Shown in pieces: positions 45,215 through 56,660 of a DNA stretch of 64,000 nucleotides; the stretch's first letter is position 1, and each line of letters starts with the position of its first letter. Position numbers and translations under genes: made by a program. Origin of the DNA: Gamarada debralockiae (taxonomy: Eukaryota; Ascomycota; Leotiomycetes; Helotiales; Hyphodiscaceae); assembly GCA_002803225.1 (NCBI GenBank), contig NXFV01000242.1, positions 83,904-147,903 on the forward strand, written 5' to 3'. The notes below the pieces were generated by a model that saw only the letters and a program-made list of their open reading frames with translations, did not search any database and had not been told where the DNA came from.

Positions 45215-46261
45215 TCTCATTTTCCCTGGGTTAGGAATGGTTTCGTAGGAGATGAGGAGAGAAATAGACGACTTGATGTCTGATAGTATTTTGAACGTGA
45301 AGAGAGAAACTAAACTTCTCTACAAGATCGTAATGTCCCATATTTGTTCCGGCCCATACATGAATAATCAATATTCATGAATATAACCCGCCATTCATAA
45401 ATAGCTAGCACTTGACGTGTGGCGTATTGTATTCATGAATAGTCACATGCCAGTTGCAAATAGAGTAATATCAGGGTTATTCATGAATTATGTAATGCGA
45501 TACGGGAGTAATAATTTTCTTTATTTCTTAATTGATCTTATTGTAACGACGGGAGGCTGGGGTGACCCGAGGCAGGGTGTTGAGTGTTTACAGTGCGGGA
45601 GCACGTGATATTGGAATATCACGACGTTACTAGTATGGTGTTAAGATACTGTATTGAATTGAGCACGAAGCGCTTAATCAAAGGATACTATCTGCACTTA
45701 AATAGGACCTTCGTGGGTAAGGACTGCAGGATCCCTCGGGCGCGAAGGCGCGACAATATAGTAGGTGATAGCGACACAATTGCAATAAATCAGATCGATG
45801 GTGACTATTAATAATTTTACTGGACGCACATTAATTTCATAAGTAGATCGAAGGAATATTTAAAGTAGTTCTATATATTAGATCTCCTTTATTAGTCTAT
45901 AGATTAATTAATTGATTGTTTCTTACACCAATCTAGGTAATAAGCTATGCAGGCATCTGTAGCTACAAATCCCTAAGGGAAACCTCTCTAGACAGAAACC
46001 TTAGAGTTCAATCTATCTACCTTCCTGCTATAAGTCAGCGCGCCACTAGTATTCTAAAGCACAACTTTTCCTCGCTATCGTGTTCTCTTACTTTAACTTT
46101 AGCTGGCTATCTATTAGTGATCTATTATATAAGGTTCTGTGAGTATGTAATATAGAAGCAGATCACAGCCCAGCCTTTGCTTGTTCTGTAATGTTCAGAA
46201 AAAACCCTTCTTGCCTCTTGCCTGCCAAAAGCCCTTACCAACCCTTCACTAGCAAATGCCT
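45215..46261. other. AT-rich gene-free region
   Basis: No gene is supported. The stretch after about 45810 is strongly AT-rich and repeat-like. A small palindromic repeat is listed separately. Confidence 0.4.
45373..45488. repeat. small inverted repeat with three ATTCATGAAT palindromes
   Basis: ATTCATGAATATAACCC at 45373-45389 faces GGGTTATTCATGAAT at 45474-45488 as an imperfect inverted repeat. A third ATTCATGAAT lies between them at 45431-45440. The unit spans about 116 bp and could be a hairpin or a miniature element remnant. Confidence 0.5.
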
Positions 46262-47259
46262 AAAGCATCCGCAAATCGGGAGTTTAGGTGATAGCACCCT
46301 AAGCGAGCTAACAGCCCCAAAATCTAAATGCCTGAGTCCAATATTCTAGCGATACTGACCCTTTACTAAAAGCTTGCCGACTGGCGTTTAGCCCCTCTGA
46401 CCCATTTTGCATTTAATTTTGACATAAATCATTTACTTATAAATATAGGTCCTTAACTCTTATAAATCACCTTTCTTACTTTTATTATATTTATTACCTA
46501 GGATCTTATTTATAAGTTTTATTTAAAGAAGAACATTATTTATAACTCTAGGACACTATTTCTATTAAACTATCTAAGAAAACCGCCCAAGGAAACCACC
46601 TAAGGAAACTGCCCAAGGAAACTATCTATCTATAAGAGTAGTACATAGCAGAGTATGCATATGGGATCTGCGTGAGTAGTATACTTGAAGAGGGAATGCT
46701 GTGTGTATGGATCTGCGCGAGCAGTACCTGGCAGAGTATGTGTATGGATTTGCGCGAATAGTATACTTGAAGAGGGAATGTTATGTATATAGATCTGCGT
46801 GAGTAGTATATATCACGAATCCAAATTTAGGGCCTGGAAGGCAAAGTAGAATAGGTTCAATTATGACTATTCAACGCTAAGGAAAGAAAGAAAGAAGGGT
46901 TTGAGCTCCTTGAGCTCATATAAATATATAATTAATACGCTAGTAATCACTACATTGCCTAGCAACTAACTCCCTAGCTCCCCTAGCTGTACATGCCATT
47001 TGTACGATCACAGGCTATCCGTACAATCCGTCACAGTAATTATAAGATAGATTTTGGAGTAAAAGTATACTTTTTACAAATTGTATTGTAGAATTTAGTA
47101 CGAAAGGAACACTATTGACTATATAAAGAAAGACTATAGGGTTTAAAGATAGATTTTGTCTATTGTATATATTTTTTAAGCGGCGAAATGCTGGCTTTTA
47201 GACCATTTTAGCAAAACAGGTTTTTGTCCGCGCAACTCCCGATTTGCGGATACCGCTTT
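46262..47259. mobile_element. ~1.0 kb non-autonomous element with terminal inverted repeats
   Basis: The left end at 46262 reads AAAGCATCCGCAAATCGGGA. The right end at 47234-47259, reversed, reads AAAGC, GGT, then ATCCGCAAATCGGGAGTT. The two ends match over about 23 bp apart from a 3-bp indel. No transposase frame lies between them, and the interior is AT-rich and holds short tandem repeats. A MITE-like or internally deleted DNA transposon is inferred. The target-site duplication was not clear by eye. Confidence 0.6.
46655..46812 (+). repeat. minisatellite, ~45-bp units
   Basis: Units beginning GGATCTGCGTGAGTAG or variants recur at about 46660, 46709, 46746 and 46791. Three of the four are followed by TATACTTGAAGAGGGAATG or by a related GGCAGAGTATG segment. 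A separate ~16-bp repeat (GAAACnnCCnAAG) precedes it at about 46568-46622. Confidence 0.55.
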
Positions 47260-47823
47260 CGACAGGAGAATTTTACCTTAAAAATATAAAATAAGAGAGG
47301 TTTAAACTAGTTCAAGCCTTAGTAAGGGGGAAGTTTAGGACCCCACTATGTTCTTATAACACCCCTGTGGTGCATTTCGGTCAATCAGAATCGTTTCTTA
47401 TAAAAGGGATTTCTTATAGAATGAACTGGTCTTATAAACCAACTAATACGGTAGTCGGAAGGGGTGTGAGAAAAGCGGTGAGGGGTCACATGTGCGGCGG
47501 CTTAGCGCGCACGCAAACGAGGTGAGGATTGACGCAAAATAACGGGAAGAAATGTATGGTCTTCTACATTTGGGTTGCTTTTGGCTAGCGATGGAGAATC
47601 TCATTCGTCGACAGGAAGAAAGAAAGTTCCAAGTGCATGGATAGGAAGCCAGTTTCGCAAGCGACAGTAGAGTGAGAGATTGATTGACAAACACCAGGCT
47701 CCCCACTTCCAATCTGTTTGACTGTAAGCCTCCTTTTCAATCTCATTGTTTCTCGTCGTGGACTCACACCTACCAACGTCGCCTCCACTTTCTTCCTCCG
47801 GAGCCAGAATCCCAGGAGCCGTC
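47260..47823. other. intergenic between TIR element and ISN1
   Basis: The first half is AT-rich. The second half returns to normal composition and probably carries the ISN1 3' UTR. Short frames here are not convincing. Confidence 0.35.
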
Positions 47824-49503
47824 CTACATTACTTCCACTGTAGTACCTTCACTAGCTGATAAATCTCTCCTCTTTTCGCGGAAAGCCATCATATCTCCCA
47901 GCTCATCCAACAACTCAACGGTCTCTGTCGGGCTTGCTATCCATGCAGTAGTTCCCACAGCCCTCGCCTTGAAGTCGTTGCTTCCCGCACTCAAAAACTG
48001 ATCCCCAACATGCAGCGTCCTCTCTCCTGTAATACTGTCTCCTTCTCCACCTCTTCCACTTCCAAAGAACTTCTGGCAGACCAACACTCCCCAGCTCTTA
48101 TCACCGATATCGACAAACACGTCATTCCCGCCATTGAAGGCGCAGAATGGAAGTATCTTTCCTACGTCGCTCATTTCAAGTTTCTTTTGTACGACGAGAA
48201 CTGTTTCTTCGAGTGATTCTCTGGGGAAATGGTAGCCAGGGGCTGACGGGATGATGCCAACGGCGCGCTCTTTGCGCAAAATGGTTGCGGGAAGGTCGAG
48301 ATTGTGGACGCATTCGCGGAGGGAGGCTTCGGCAAGATCGAGGAGAGTAGTGATGGTTGGTTGAGTCCAGGTGGACATGCTAGGTAGGATCCAATTTCGG
48401 CGAGGGAGATGGGCAAGGAGGTATGGAGATTCAGGGTCGTATGTGAAGAGGAAATTGGATTCTCCGCCCATGATCACGATATTCTGTTTCTGGACGGTGG
48501 TGAGACGCGTTGAGGCCTTGATTGCTTCGAGCAAGCCATGAAGACGGTCATAGTACTTTTCAGCCTCTGTGTAACCAGCCGCTGTAACAATACCGATTTT
48601 CGTTCCATGGCTCATGAGATCTACATCGACAAGTTGAGCAGATGGTAGTTATCACGTGATATAAGTGCTTACTTATGATTCTCTTGATCACTGGATTAGA
48701 CGGCTCCAAGCTTTTCCCATCATCATAGCTGTCGACTCTTTAGCATTGATCGGCAGGTTTTGGGCGTAAGAACGTACAGAGTAACATCACCATCGAATGT
48801 GGCGAGATCAAGTGGTCCCGCAGCAGTAACACCCATCAACTGAGCCGTGTTTAGGATCAAACGGATATCGTTGAAGGAAGGTGGTACAAACCGCCTCGAA
48901 GAGATGAATCGCTTTTTATCTTGATACTTGAATGCAGCTGCGAGTGGAAGCCGAGTGAAGAATGTGCCGACGCTGGGAACGAGTAGTTTTAGTTTGGATT
49001 GCCATTGGAGACCAACAGCTTGATGGGCGACTGCAGAAGATTTAGACTGTGCCATTTGATTTTGTGGAATCAGTGATGCTCACTATGGTCATCTATCATA
49101 TGTTCAACATCTTTCATAATCTCCGCGTATCGTCGGTGAGCTTCCTCCGCCATCTGAGCAACGCTTCCACATCTTGATTCAAAGACTCCTGTTGGCTGAG
49201 AGTGTATTACGAATGGTACTGCCAGCAGTCCTTTGATCCATTCTGATACGTTGTAAGCGCGCTGAATGAAGGAAATGGCGATGCCAGAACTCCAACGGTG
49301 AGAGTGCTTGACGACACTTCCACTAGGAAGGGAATCCTCCCGCCACGTGTTGAGTTATGCTCCTTCGAGACGAAAAGGCAATCTCTCACGAACATACCAA
49401 TGAATTGATCTCGGCGATGGGTTTTTAGAGCGTCTGATCTCCATTAGCTTGAGATGATGAGCTAGCGGTGAAGCTTACACTCAACCCGATACCGAGTGGT
49501 CAT
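47824..49503 (-). CDS. ISN1: IMP-specific 5'-nucleotidase, 442 aa
   Basis: Isn1 dephosphorylates IMP to inosine in purine turnover. I model six exons: 49503-49481, 49438-49398, 49242-49084, 49030-48778, 48728-48673 and 48620-47824. All phases agree (1329 nt with stop). The protein starts MTTRYRVE, continues ALKTHRRDQFIEWIKGLLAV, then VPSVGTFFTRLPLAAAF and FVPPSFNDIRLILNTAQ. The HAD-like nucleophile motif is ATFDGDVTLYDDG. GTKIGIVTAAGY, then GRERTLHVGDQFLSAGSNDF-type and GTTAWIASPTET blocks follow. Length equals yeast Isn1 (450 aa). The start is fixed by the 23-nt first exon, because later ATGs would delete the conserved HRRDQFIEW block. It is divergent from the O-methyltransferase. Confidence 0.92.
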
Positions 49504-49849
49504 CCTGCTTCGATCCTCCTTTCTAGCAGAGAGTTACTTATATAATAAATGACGTATACTCTCCTTTCTTTTCTTGTCGATTTGGAATTGTTTCATTTGG
49601 AATGGCAGCAAATAAATGTTGTGCCGTTGATGATTTGAAGATCGTGAATAATTACGGGCGGGACAGGTCCCTGCGAGACACGCTAAGCTCGCTACAGGCA
49701 CACCGTCGTAGGCTATCAATATCTTATCCCTCTATCCATTTCAAACTTGTTTCCTTTTCTCTCATCATTGTGCATACTTTCATAATCCCCTTCTCAACTC
49801 CCATTTGTATAGTATATCTTCTTCAACATAATTTATATTTTTCTTAACA

Positions 49850-51111
49850 ATGAAGGAAAATTACACCCAACTTTATCCCAACGAGCAGGTCGCTCTTGCT
49901 GTTGGCGATTATGCTTTCAAGCATTCAACCAAACTCCCTAAACACATCACCGATCATCATGCTTGGGGTGTAGAAAGTCAAGAAAGAGCGAATTACATGA
50001 TATCTCCTCTTCAAGCACAATTTCAAGTGTGGTTTGCCAAGGCTATTGGTGCGAAGAGAAGTGAGTCTGAATTTGCTTAGTCATCTCCACAGACGTCGTT
50101 GAAGCATGTGATATGCTTCGAGTATCTTCTATTGAGACGGCCAAATGCCATCTACGATGGGGGCCAAAAGAAATATGGGATGAAACCCCTTTCCAAATGT
50201 GCCTCCTGTTTATGCAAGTCTCAACATTTAGGCCCTGTCTTTCCAGCATGACTTCCACGCAACCCAAGAAGCGGTGGGAATGCATATATTTCCTTCCCAT
50301 CTCACGCATCTCTCATCTCTAATTCTAAATTCTAACTGGAGATTGGGCAGTTCTCGAAATCGGAACATTCATCGGCTTCTCAACGCTTGGATGGGCAGAT
50401 GCCGTAGGATCCAGTGGTCATGTGACGACTCTCGAATACTCTCCTGAATATGCCGCCATCGCTGAAGAAACGTTTGCGAAGAATGGCATCAAAAACGCCG
50501 AGGTTATCGTTGGAGATGCTCGAGAGTCGTGAGTTTGCTCCTTTCATTTCCCCTTAGTATTGGGTCTTGGCGTTTGTCTTGACAGGGGTCGAAGAAGACC
50601 TCCGTCTGGTCGAGAGACCAACTCTTCTTCTTCTTTTCCCCTCCCCTCCCCTGCTTTGAAATGCCGGATCATTAAGTGCTTGCATGCCTATGTATTTTAA
50701 GGAAGGCACCAATTAATCTAACATCCACGTAGCATCCAAAAACTCATCACCACCCTCAAAGAGCCCTACGACCTGATATTCATCGATGCGGACAAAACCT
50801 CCTACCCAACGTACCTCTCACTTATCCTCTCCCTCTCTCCTCCATCTTCCACCACCTCTTCTCCCGTCCGTCTTCTTAAAAAAGATGGCATCATCCTCGC
50901 AGATAACATTCTCCGCCGCGGTCTAATCGCCGACTCAAGCGAAGCAAACCCATGGTCTAGTAGGACAAAGCAGCAAGGGGAACGTAACTGGAAGGATGCG
51001 GATAAGGAGGCTTTGGATCAGTTCAATAAAGCATTGGTGGGGAGCGAGAGGTGTGATACGTTTTTGATGCCCATGTTTGATGGGTTGGGTATGGGGAGGT
51101 TGGTTGATTAG
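49850..51111 (+). CDS. class I O-methyltransferase (caffeoyl-CoA/catechol type), 255 aa
   Basis: This transfers methyl from SAM to a hydroxyl of an aromatic or related substrate. I model exons 49850-50060, 50351-50528 and 50733-51111. Phases agree across two long introns (290 and 204 nt). Motifs: LEIGTFIGFSTLGWADAVG (SAM loop, residue 73 on), VIVGDARES, then YDLIFIDADKTSY with the metal-binding Asp, and GIILADNILRRG with the second Asp-Asn pair. Length fits PF01596 O-methyltransferases (220-260 aa). A poly-Ser/Pro insert after LSLSPP is unusual but short. The substrate is unknown. It lies 216 bp upstream of the MarR-GNAT gene on the same strand. Confidence 0.88.
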
Positions 51112-51327
51112 GGTGAGATAGGATTATTCACGATCAGCTGACGTTTAAGGTTGTCCGGAAATTTATAAATCAGAAGCTGTGGTTTGGGTTCCGAATTTGA
51201 AGGAGCAGCATATGAGAGTTTACATAATCCTGCAGCATCGCTTAGTTGTATCGCACAACCATTTTTGTTGTACTTCACAACCATCTCAACATACGCGTTT
51301 TTATCAAAACTCGCTGAAGTCATCAAT

Positions 51328-52783
51328 ATGAGCACTTCTTCAAATTCACTGCATGTTACATCAGAAACTGGAGGCCTGACCTCAAGTGCTCCTGCTCGTC
51401 GCCGCTCTCGGCGACTCCAGAGCTCCCAGAAACAGCCACTCGAGGACTCGGAAATCCTTCCAAATGGAAATCAATCTTCCTTATCAGTTCAAGTAAGAAG
51501 ATATTCATTGATAATTTCCATTTCTGAAACACGGGATATGACAAATTACTATTGTGATCATGTAGAAGTAACATACCGCAAGAGTTGTATAATATAGACC
51601 ACTCAAGCGCGTTGTGAGGTCGAAATTCCTACCATCGTCCCTGAACATCACCCACTCATCTCACTAACAATCACCCTTAAGAAAACCTCTAATCTCCTCG
51701 CAGGCCCCCACACTAATCCCCGCAATCCGCTCGGCATCTCGCCTCCTCGTCCGCGAACTCGGCTTCATGTCACCCACCCTCGCCAACACGCACCTCTCGC
51801 CCTCTTCCGTACATGCCCTAATCGAGATCTCCGCGCTCAATCCAAGTTCGCAAGCCACAGCGACATCTTTATCCCAAAACCTCAACCTAGAGAAATCCTC
51901 CGTAAGCAGGATGCTTAAGAAGTTGGTTGAAATGGAATTGGTAGAGGAGAAACAGAGCGAGGGCGATAAGAGGGAGAAGTATCTCGCATTAACGGATAAA
52001 GGGAGGGAGATGCTGAAAAACATTGATGAGTTTGCCAACACGCAGGTCGCGGATGCACTGTCCACTCTCCCAGATCAATCATCTCCCCAAGTGATCTTGA
52101 ATGGTATTGAAAGTTATGCAGAAGCATTGCGGAGGAGTCGAATTGGCACCGCTACGGAATCGGAAGTGGATCAGAATGCAGGAGTGAGTAGCGACATGAA
52201 GACAGAAGCAGAGGTAGAGATTGTGAAGGGGTATCGTCCAGGGATTCTGGGAAGGTGTTTGGAGATTCACATGGAGTATTACTCTCGCACAGTACGTATC
52301 TCCAATCCTGGACCCCGCTCAAATCGACTCACAGTTTAGATTAATTTCGGTGCCTTCTTCGAATCCCAACTCAGTACCAGTCTCGGGACTCTTCTATCTC
52401 GCCTCTCCCCCGAGAACCTATACGATGAAGTCTTTGCCGCCATTCAGTCCAACCTAAACAACAAAATAGTAGGCACAGTATGGATGGATGGCTCGTCCCA
52501 TGCTGACAAAAAGTCTGCTCACCTAAGAGCCTTCATCGTAGACTCGAGCTTCCACGGTAAAGGTGTTGGGCGGAAGTTATTAAACAGGGCAATGGAATGG
52601 GCGGATGAAAAGGGGTTTGAAGAAGTTGAGTTATGGACGTTTAAGGGGTTGGATGCGGCAAGGAAATTGTATGATGAAGCGGGCTTTGTGTTGAGGGAGG
52701 AAGTGTTGAGTGAGAAGTGGGGGAGGGAAGCTATGGTTCAGCATTTTGTTAGGAGTGTGGTGGGAAGTGAGAAGGAGGAATGA
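51328..52783 (+). CDS. MarR-type winged-helix fused to GNAT acetyltransferase, 398 aa
   Basis: I model exons 51328-51492, 51704-52291 and 52340-52783, all phase 0. The first 55 residues are Ser/Arg-rich (RRRSRRLQSSQ) and nuclear-signal-like. Residues ~56-170 form a MarR winged helix (ATSLSQNLNLEKSSVSRMLK, then KREKYLALTDKGREM). After a linker, GYRPGILGRCLEIHMEYYS begins the acetyltransferase half. This half includes KIVGTVWMDG, AHLRAFIVDSSFHGKGVGRK (acetyl-CoA loop, near 320) and LDAARKLYDEAGFVLREEV. This exact MarR+GNAT order is a standard bacterial architecture. In a fungus it suggests horizontal acquisition followed by gain of introns and an N-terminal extension. DNA target and acetyl acceptor are unknown. 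Confidence 0.85.
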
Positions 52784-53382
52784 TGGGGACGAACTTGCAG
52801 CACTAATATTGTCAGTGAAGTAGAGATTGAACCTGAGATCACTTGATAAGGGCGATTGATGACTTCTTGTGAGACGTTATGGGAGACTTTGTCACTTGAC
52901 ATCGCTTTCAATTGACTATGTACCTCCGCCGGCACCCTTTTGCGACATTTGTCTCTATCGACAATCAACATAAAGTAAAAATGCGAAGCTGTCTTGAAGG
53001 GCCATAACTGCGGTGTCTAGGCCGTACTTGCCATCGATTTCGAGACAATCATAATCAATTGCGCAGACACACGCCCTCGGGTTTTCTGTATCTCTTGAAA
53101 GCTACTTTGATCATTCAGAGCATGCCAGATCCCGTTCGAGCTCTGTGCAAGCTTCCACAGGGGCCAGTCTTCTGGTTTGTATTCATGCCCTGTTCTGCTC
53201 TTTGGTGGAGGGCGCAAGAAGTTGACAATGAAGGAACTTCATCAAAATTGTTTTCTCTGATTGGAGATATTTCCGAGTCCCACCACCGCACGCAATCTAC
53301 CCAGCAACTGCTCCTGTAACTATTTTATACCTGTCCCGTCATCCTAAAACCTAATAAAAGAGCGCCCCCCAGCAAAAACAAT
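52784..53382. other. convergent 3' intergenic region
   Basis: This lies between the MarR-GNAT gene and PFK. A plus-strand 86-codon frame at 53059-53319 has no family feature and is not called. Confidence 0.4.
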
Positions 53383-55860
53383 CTAAATTAATCCCCTCTT
53401 CTTGTCTTTGGCCTTCCAGCCCACAAGCGGGCTCTCTGGGCGAGGGACTTCTGGTCTTCCACTAAGTATATCCACAGTGCCCTTCAGATCTAGCCAGAAT
53501 TCATCCTTCGGTCTACGGTTTGGCCAATCTGTCTCTTTCTCCTCAACATCCTTCATGGCGCTAAATACAACCTTTGCACCCTTGATGCCGATGATCGAGC
53601 TGCTGAGTGGATCAGCGATGATATTGGCATCAGACCTATCCTCAAACTTCTCTAGGTGCTCGATACACTTGATAGCCAGACGCACCGCACGAGTACGGTC
53701 CATAGGGGATGGAGTACCACCTTGTTGCACGTGTCCTGGGATGCTGTCTCGGGATTCAAAACGGTCGCGTGCTTCTTCTCTGATCATGTCTGCGATGAGC
53801 TTCGCATTGTAGACTTTCGAGGCCTTCTCGTTGATGAGAATGAGACGGCCAGCTCGGGATTGTCCGGAGTCTTTGTCAAAGACTTCCTTCAGGTGTTTAA
53901 TATCGGCTGCGAGCATGGCAATGCTGATGCCTTCTTCAGGGGTGTAGACGGCGACTGCGCCGACGGAGAGACCGGCGAGCGTGGCGATGTAGCCGGATCG
54001 GCCTCCTTGGGTTTCGATGACGAAGACTCTGCGACGGGATGCAGATGCCGATTGCTTGATTGTGTCGCAGTAACGCACCAGCTCGTTCAGGCAGGTGTCG
54101 GATCCGATGGAGTATTCGGTTCCTGGCACGTTGTTCGAGATGGTGGCAGGTAGCATAGTCATAGGAATACAGAAACTGGAGTATTTCTCTCTCGCTTGGC
54201 GGAGTTGAGATAGAGCGTGGAAACCTTCGAAGCCACCGATGATGAAGAGGCCATCAAATTTGTATTTGGTGAATAGTTCGGCGATTAGCTCGATGCCAGA
54301 TTCGGAGGGAAGCTCGCGGTTCATGCCGATTTCTGAACCTCCTCTGCTAGCCCAGCCGTCGACTTCGAGCCAGTCAAATTCTCGTACGGCGCCGAGAGGC
54401 TTATCGTCGTGGTGGCGGGCAAAGCCTGCAAAACCGTTATGGATCGCAATTGGGGTGTGTCCGCGAGTAAGGCAGTATGCAACTGCTGCTCTTGTGGCAG
54501 CGTTAACACCACCTGCTGGAGCACCAACGTGTACAATTGCAATTCTCATGTGCTTTGAAATGTTAACAATGTTCGGCTATCGCTTCTGAACGAACTCACC
54601 TTCTGTGCTGGGAGACGCATCGTGTCGTTCAAGTCAGTCGCCGTGGTGGTCATATAGGAGTTATAGAAGTCCGAGAACTCGGTGTCTCGAAGATTCATCG
54701 CCTTGTCGAAATCATGGGCCTCGATTGCTTTTGCAACTTCTTTGGTATCTAGGACTGCCTGGACGAGGGGCTTCCGGGTGATCTTGTTCTCATTAATGGC
54801 AATGAAAGGAGTCGGTGTTTCTGGTGTTGCGTCCAGAACTGCATTCACAGCCTCAACACCCTGGAGTGTAGAAAGGTATCGATCGTAGGCACATGCTGTT
54901 CCTCCACGTTGTACATGACCGAGAGTTGTAATTCTTGTGTCCAAGGCGAGCCCCTCCTTGTCGGCCAAAAGGTCCTTAATCATAGCCGGCGAGATTTTGT
55001 TTCCTTGCTGGTCGTGAGCTCCCTCTGCAACGATGACGATTGTCTTTCTCTTTCCAAGCTTTCTATGCTATAGATTTATTAGCTTGCGTCCCTCAATCGG
55101 GAGATTAAGGCCATACTCTAGCTACGATTGTGCACATCTCTTCTCTCCAGTTGTCTGCTCTTGGCTTTTCCGGGATGAAGACAAAGTCTGCGCCAGTGGC
55201 AACACCTGCCATGAGAGCCAACCAACCACAATGTCTTCCCATAACTTCAATGACGAAAGCGCGGGAGTGCGATGAAGCTGTAGCCTCGATGTAATCGACC
55301 ATCTCGCAAATTCTGCCAAGTGCCGAGAAGCAACCAATTGTGGCATCCGTTCCAGACATATCGTTATCAATCGAACCGACGAGACCGACGATGTTTAGGT
55401 GTTTGAAGGGCTCGATCTGATCTGCCGTCAACTCCTTCGTCTCGACCAATTCCTTCAGCAAGCTCGGCCATTCAGCTCTGAACTTGTCGGCTCCAGTCAA
55501 TGAGCCATCTCCTCCGCAAATGATCAAGGCATCGATTCCGTTCAAAACCATGTTCTTCGCAGCCTTCAGTCGTCCCGGACGTTCGTAGAAGGCCATACAT
55601 CTTGCGGTGCCAATGAGCGTTCCTCCCTCTGAGAGCCAACCGCGCACATCCGACCATTCCATCTTCCTTATAAAGTTCCCGCCTTGGACGAGACCCTCGT
55701 AACCTTCGTAGATAACGTATGCCTCGCATCCCTTCTCAATTGCCATTCGTACCACAGCTCTCGTCGCGCCGTTCATACCCGGGGAGTCACCACCGCTGGT
55801 CATCATGGCGATGCGGCGTTTCCTGCCCTTGAGGGGTGGAGGGGGTTGATGCGGGGCCAT
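53383..55860 (-). CDS. PFK1: ATP-dependent 6-phosphofructokinase, fungal tandem type, 793 aa
   Basis: This phosphorylates fructose 6-phosphate in glycolysis. I model three exons, 55860-55117, 55067-54600 and 54552-53383. Introns are 49 and 47 nt, both phase 0 (GTATGG donor/TATAG acceptor, GTGAGT donor/CAAAG acceptor). The catalytic N-half has [46 protein letters not shown] and [17 protein letters not shown]. The C-half is the duplicated regulatory copy ([46 protein letters not shown] and [18 protein letters not shown]). Total length is that of filamentous-fungal PFK (about 780-800 aa). An in-frame upstream extension exists, but the ATG at 55860 followed by [18 protein letters not shown] is the family start. 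Confidence 0.96.
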
Positions 55861-56660
55861 GTTTGTTTTGGTTGAGGGAATTGATAGTTTGTAGTTGAGG
55901 TATTCGAGGATATAAAAACTGAGAAGATAAGGAGCAGAGGACAGAAGGCGGGTAAAATAAGTGAGGTCTTTTCCAATGACGAAGGAAGGAGTCGGACTCG
56001 TGATTGTCAAAAAGCAACGACACTTCTTGGTGGGGTGGTGCGCAAGCAAGCTTTTATCGGACGAGTATCGCCTGAGCTTTTTCTTATCGTGCAACCTTGT
56101 TCAAGAATTTCCCAGCATTTGGGGCGGAACCACCGAAAAAGCGATACTTTTCAGTGGGGGTTTTACCGTATCATAGCGTATGATTGGCTAAAATTGAAGC
56201 TCCTGTGCCTGAATTTAGCAAATCACCGATGCCCGGTCACCGAGTGGAAAACTACAGCATATTGGTTAGTACCGATGGCATTTTCGGGCACTACATGTCT
56301 ACAGGCAGTGACGATGATAACGGTGAATTGAATCCATCGTTGAAAACAGCGACGACGACTATATGACTATATGACTTCAACATTCAATTGAAGGGCTGTG
56401 GTAGTTGAGTGAATTACAAAGAGGTGAAATGCGGCAGTGATGTTTGGTGAATTAGGCTGGTGGACCAGAGCGAGTGAATGTCATAGCTTCCCTTTTGGCA
56501 ACACTTTGCAGACCTTCAAAAATTCCACGCGCCAAACAACATCAACATCACCAGCCATTGATCTGTCTGCTACTTCGAGTCTGCAACTACAAGTACTCGA
56601 ACCTTGACAACCTGGTGTAAACTATCCAAGCACGGTCTCCCGCCTGAATGCGAATTCGCA
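55861..56660. promoter_or_regulatory. divergent promoter region PFK1/MED17
   Basis: About 800 bp lie between two divergently transcribed housekeeping genes. Frames here are short. No specific element is claimed. Confidence 0.4.

Noticed and set aside
53059..53319. 86-codon plus-strand frame between MarR-GNAT and PFK1
   Set aside because: It is in a convergent 3' region with no domain or splice context.
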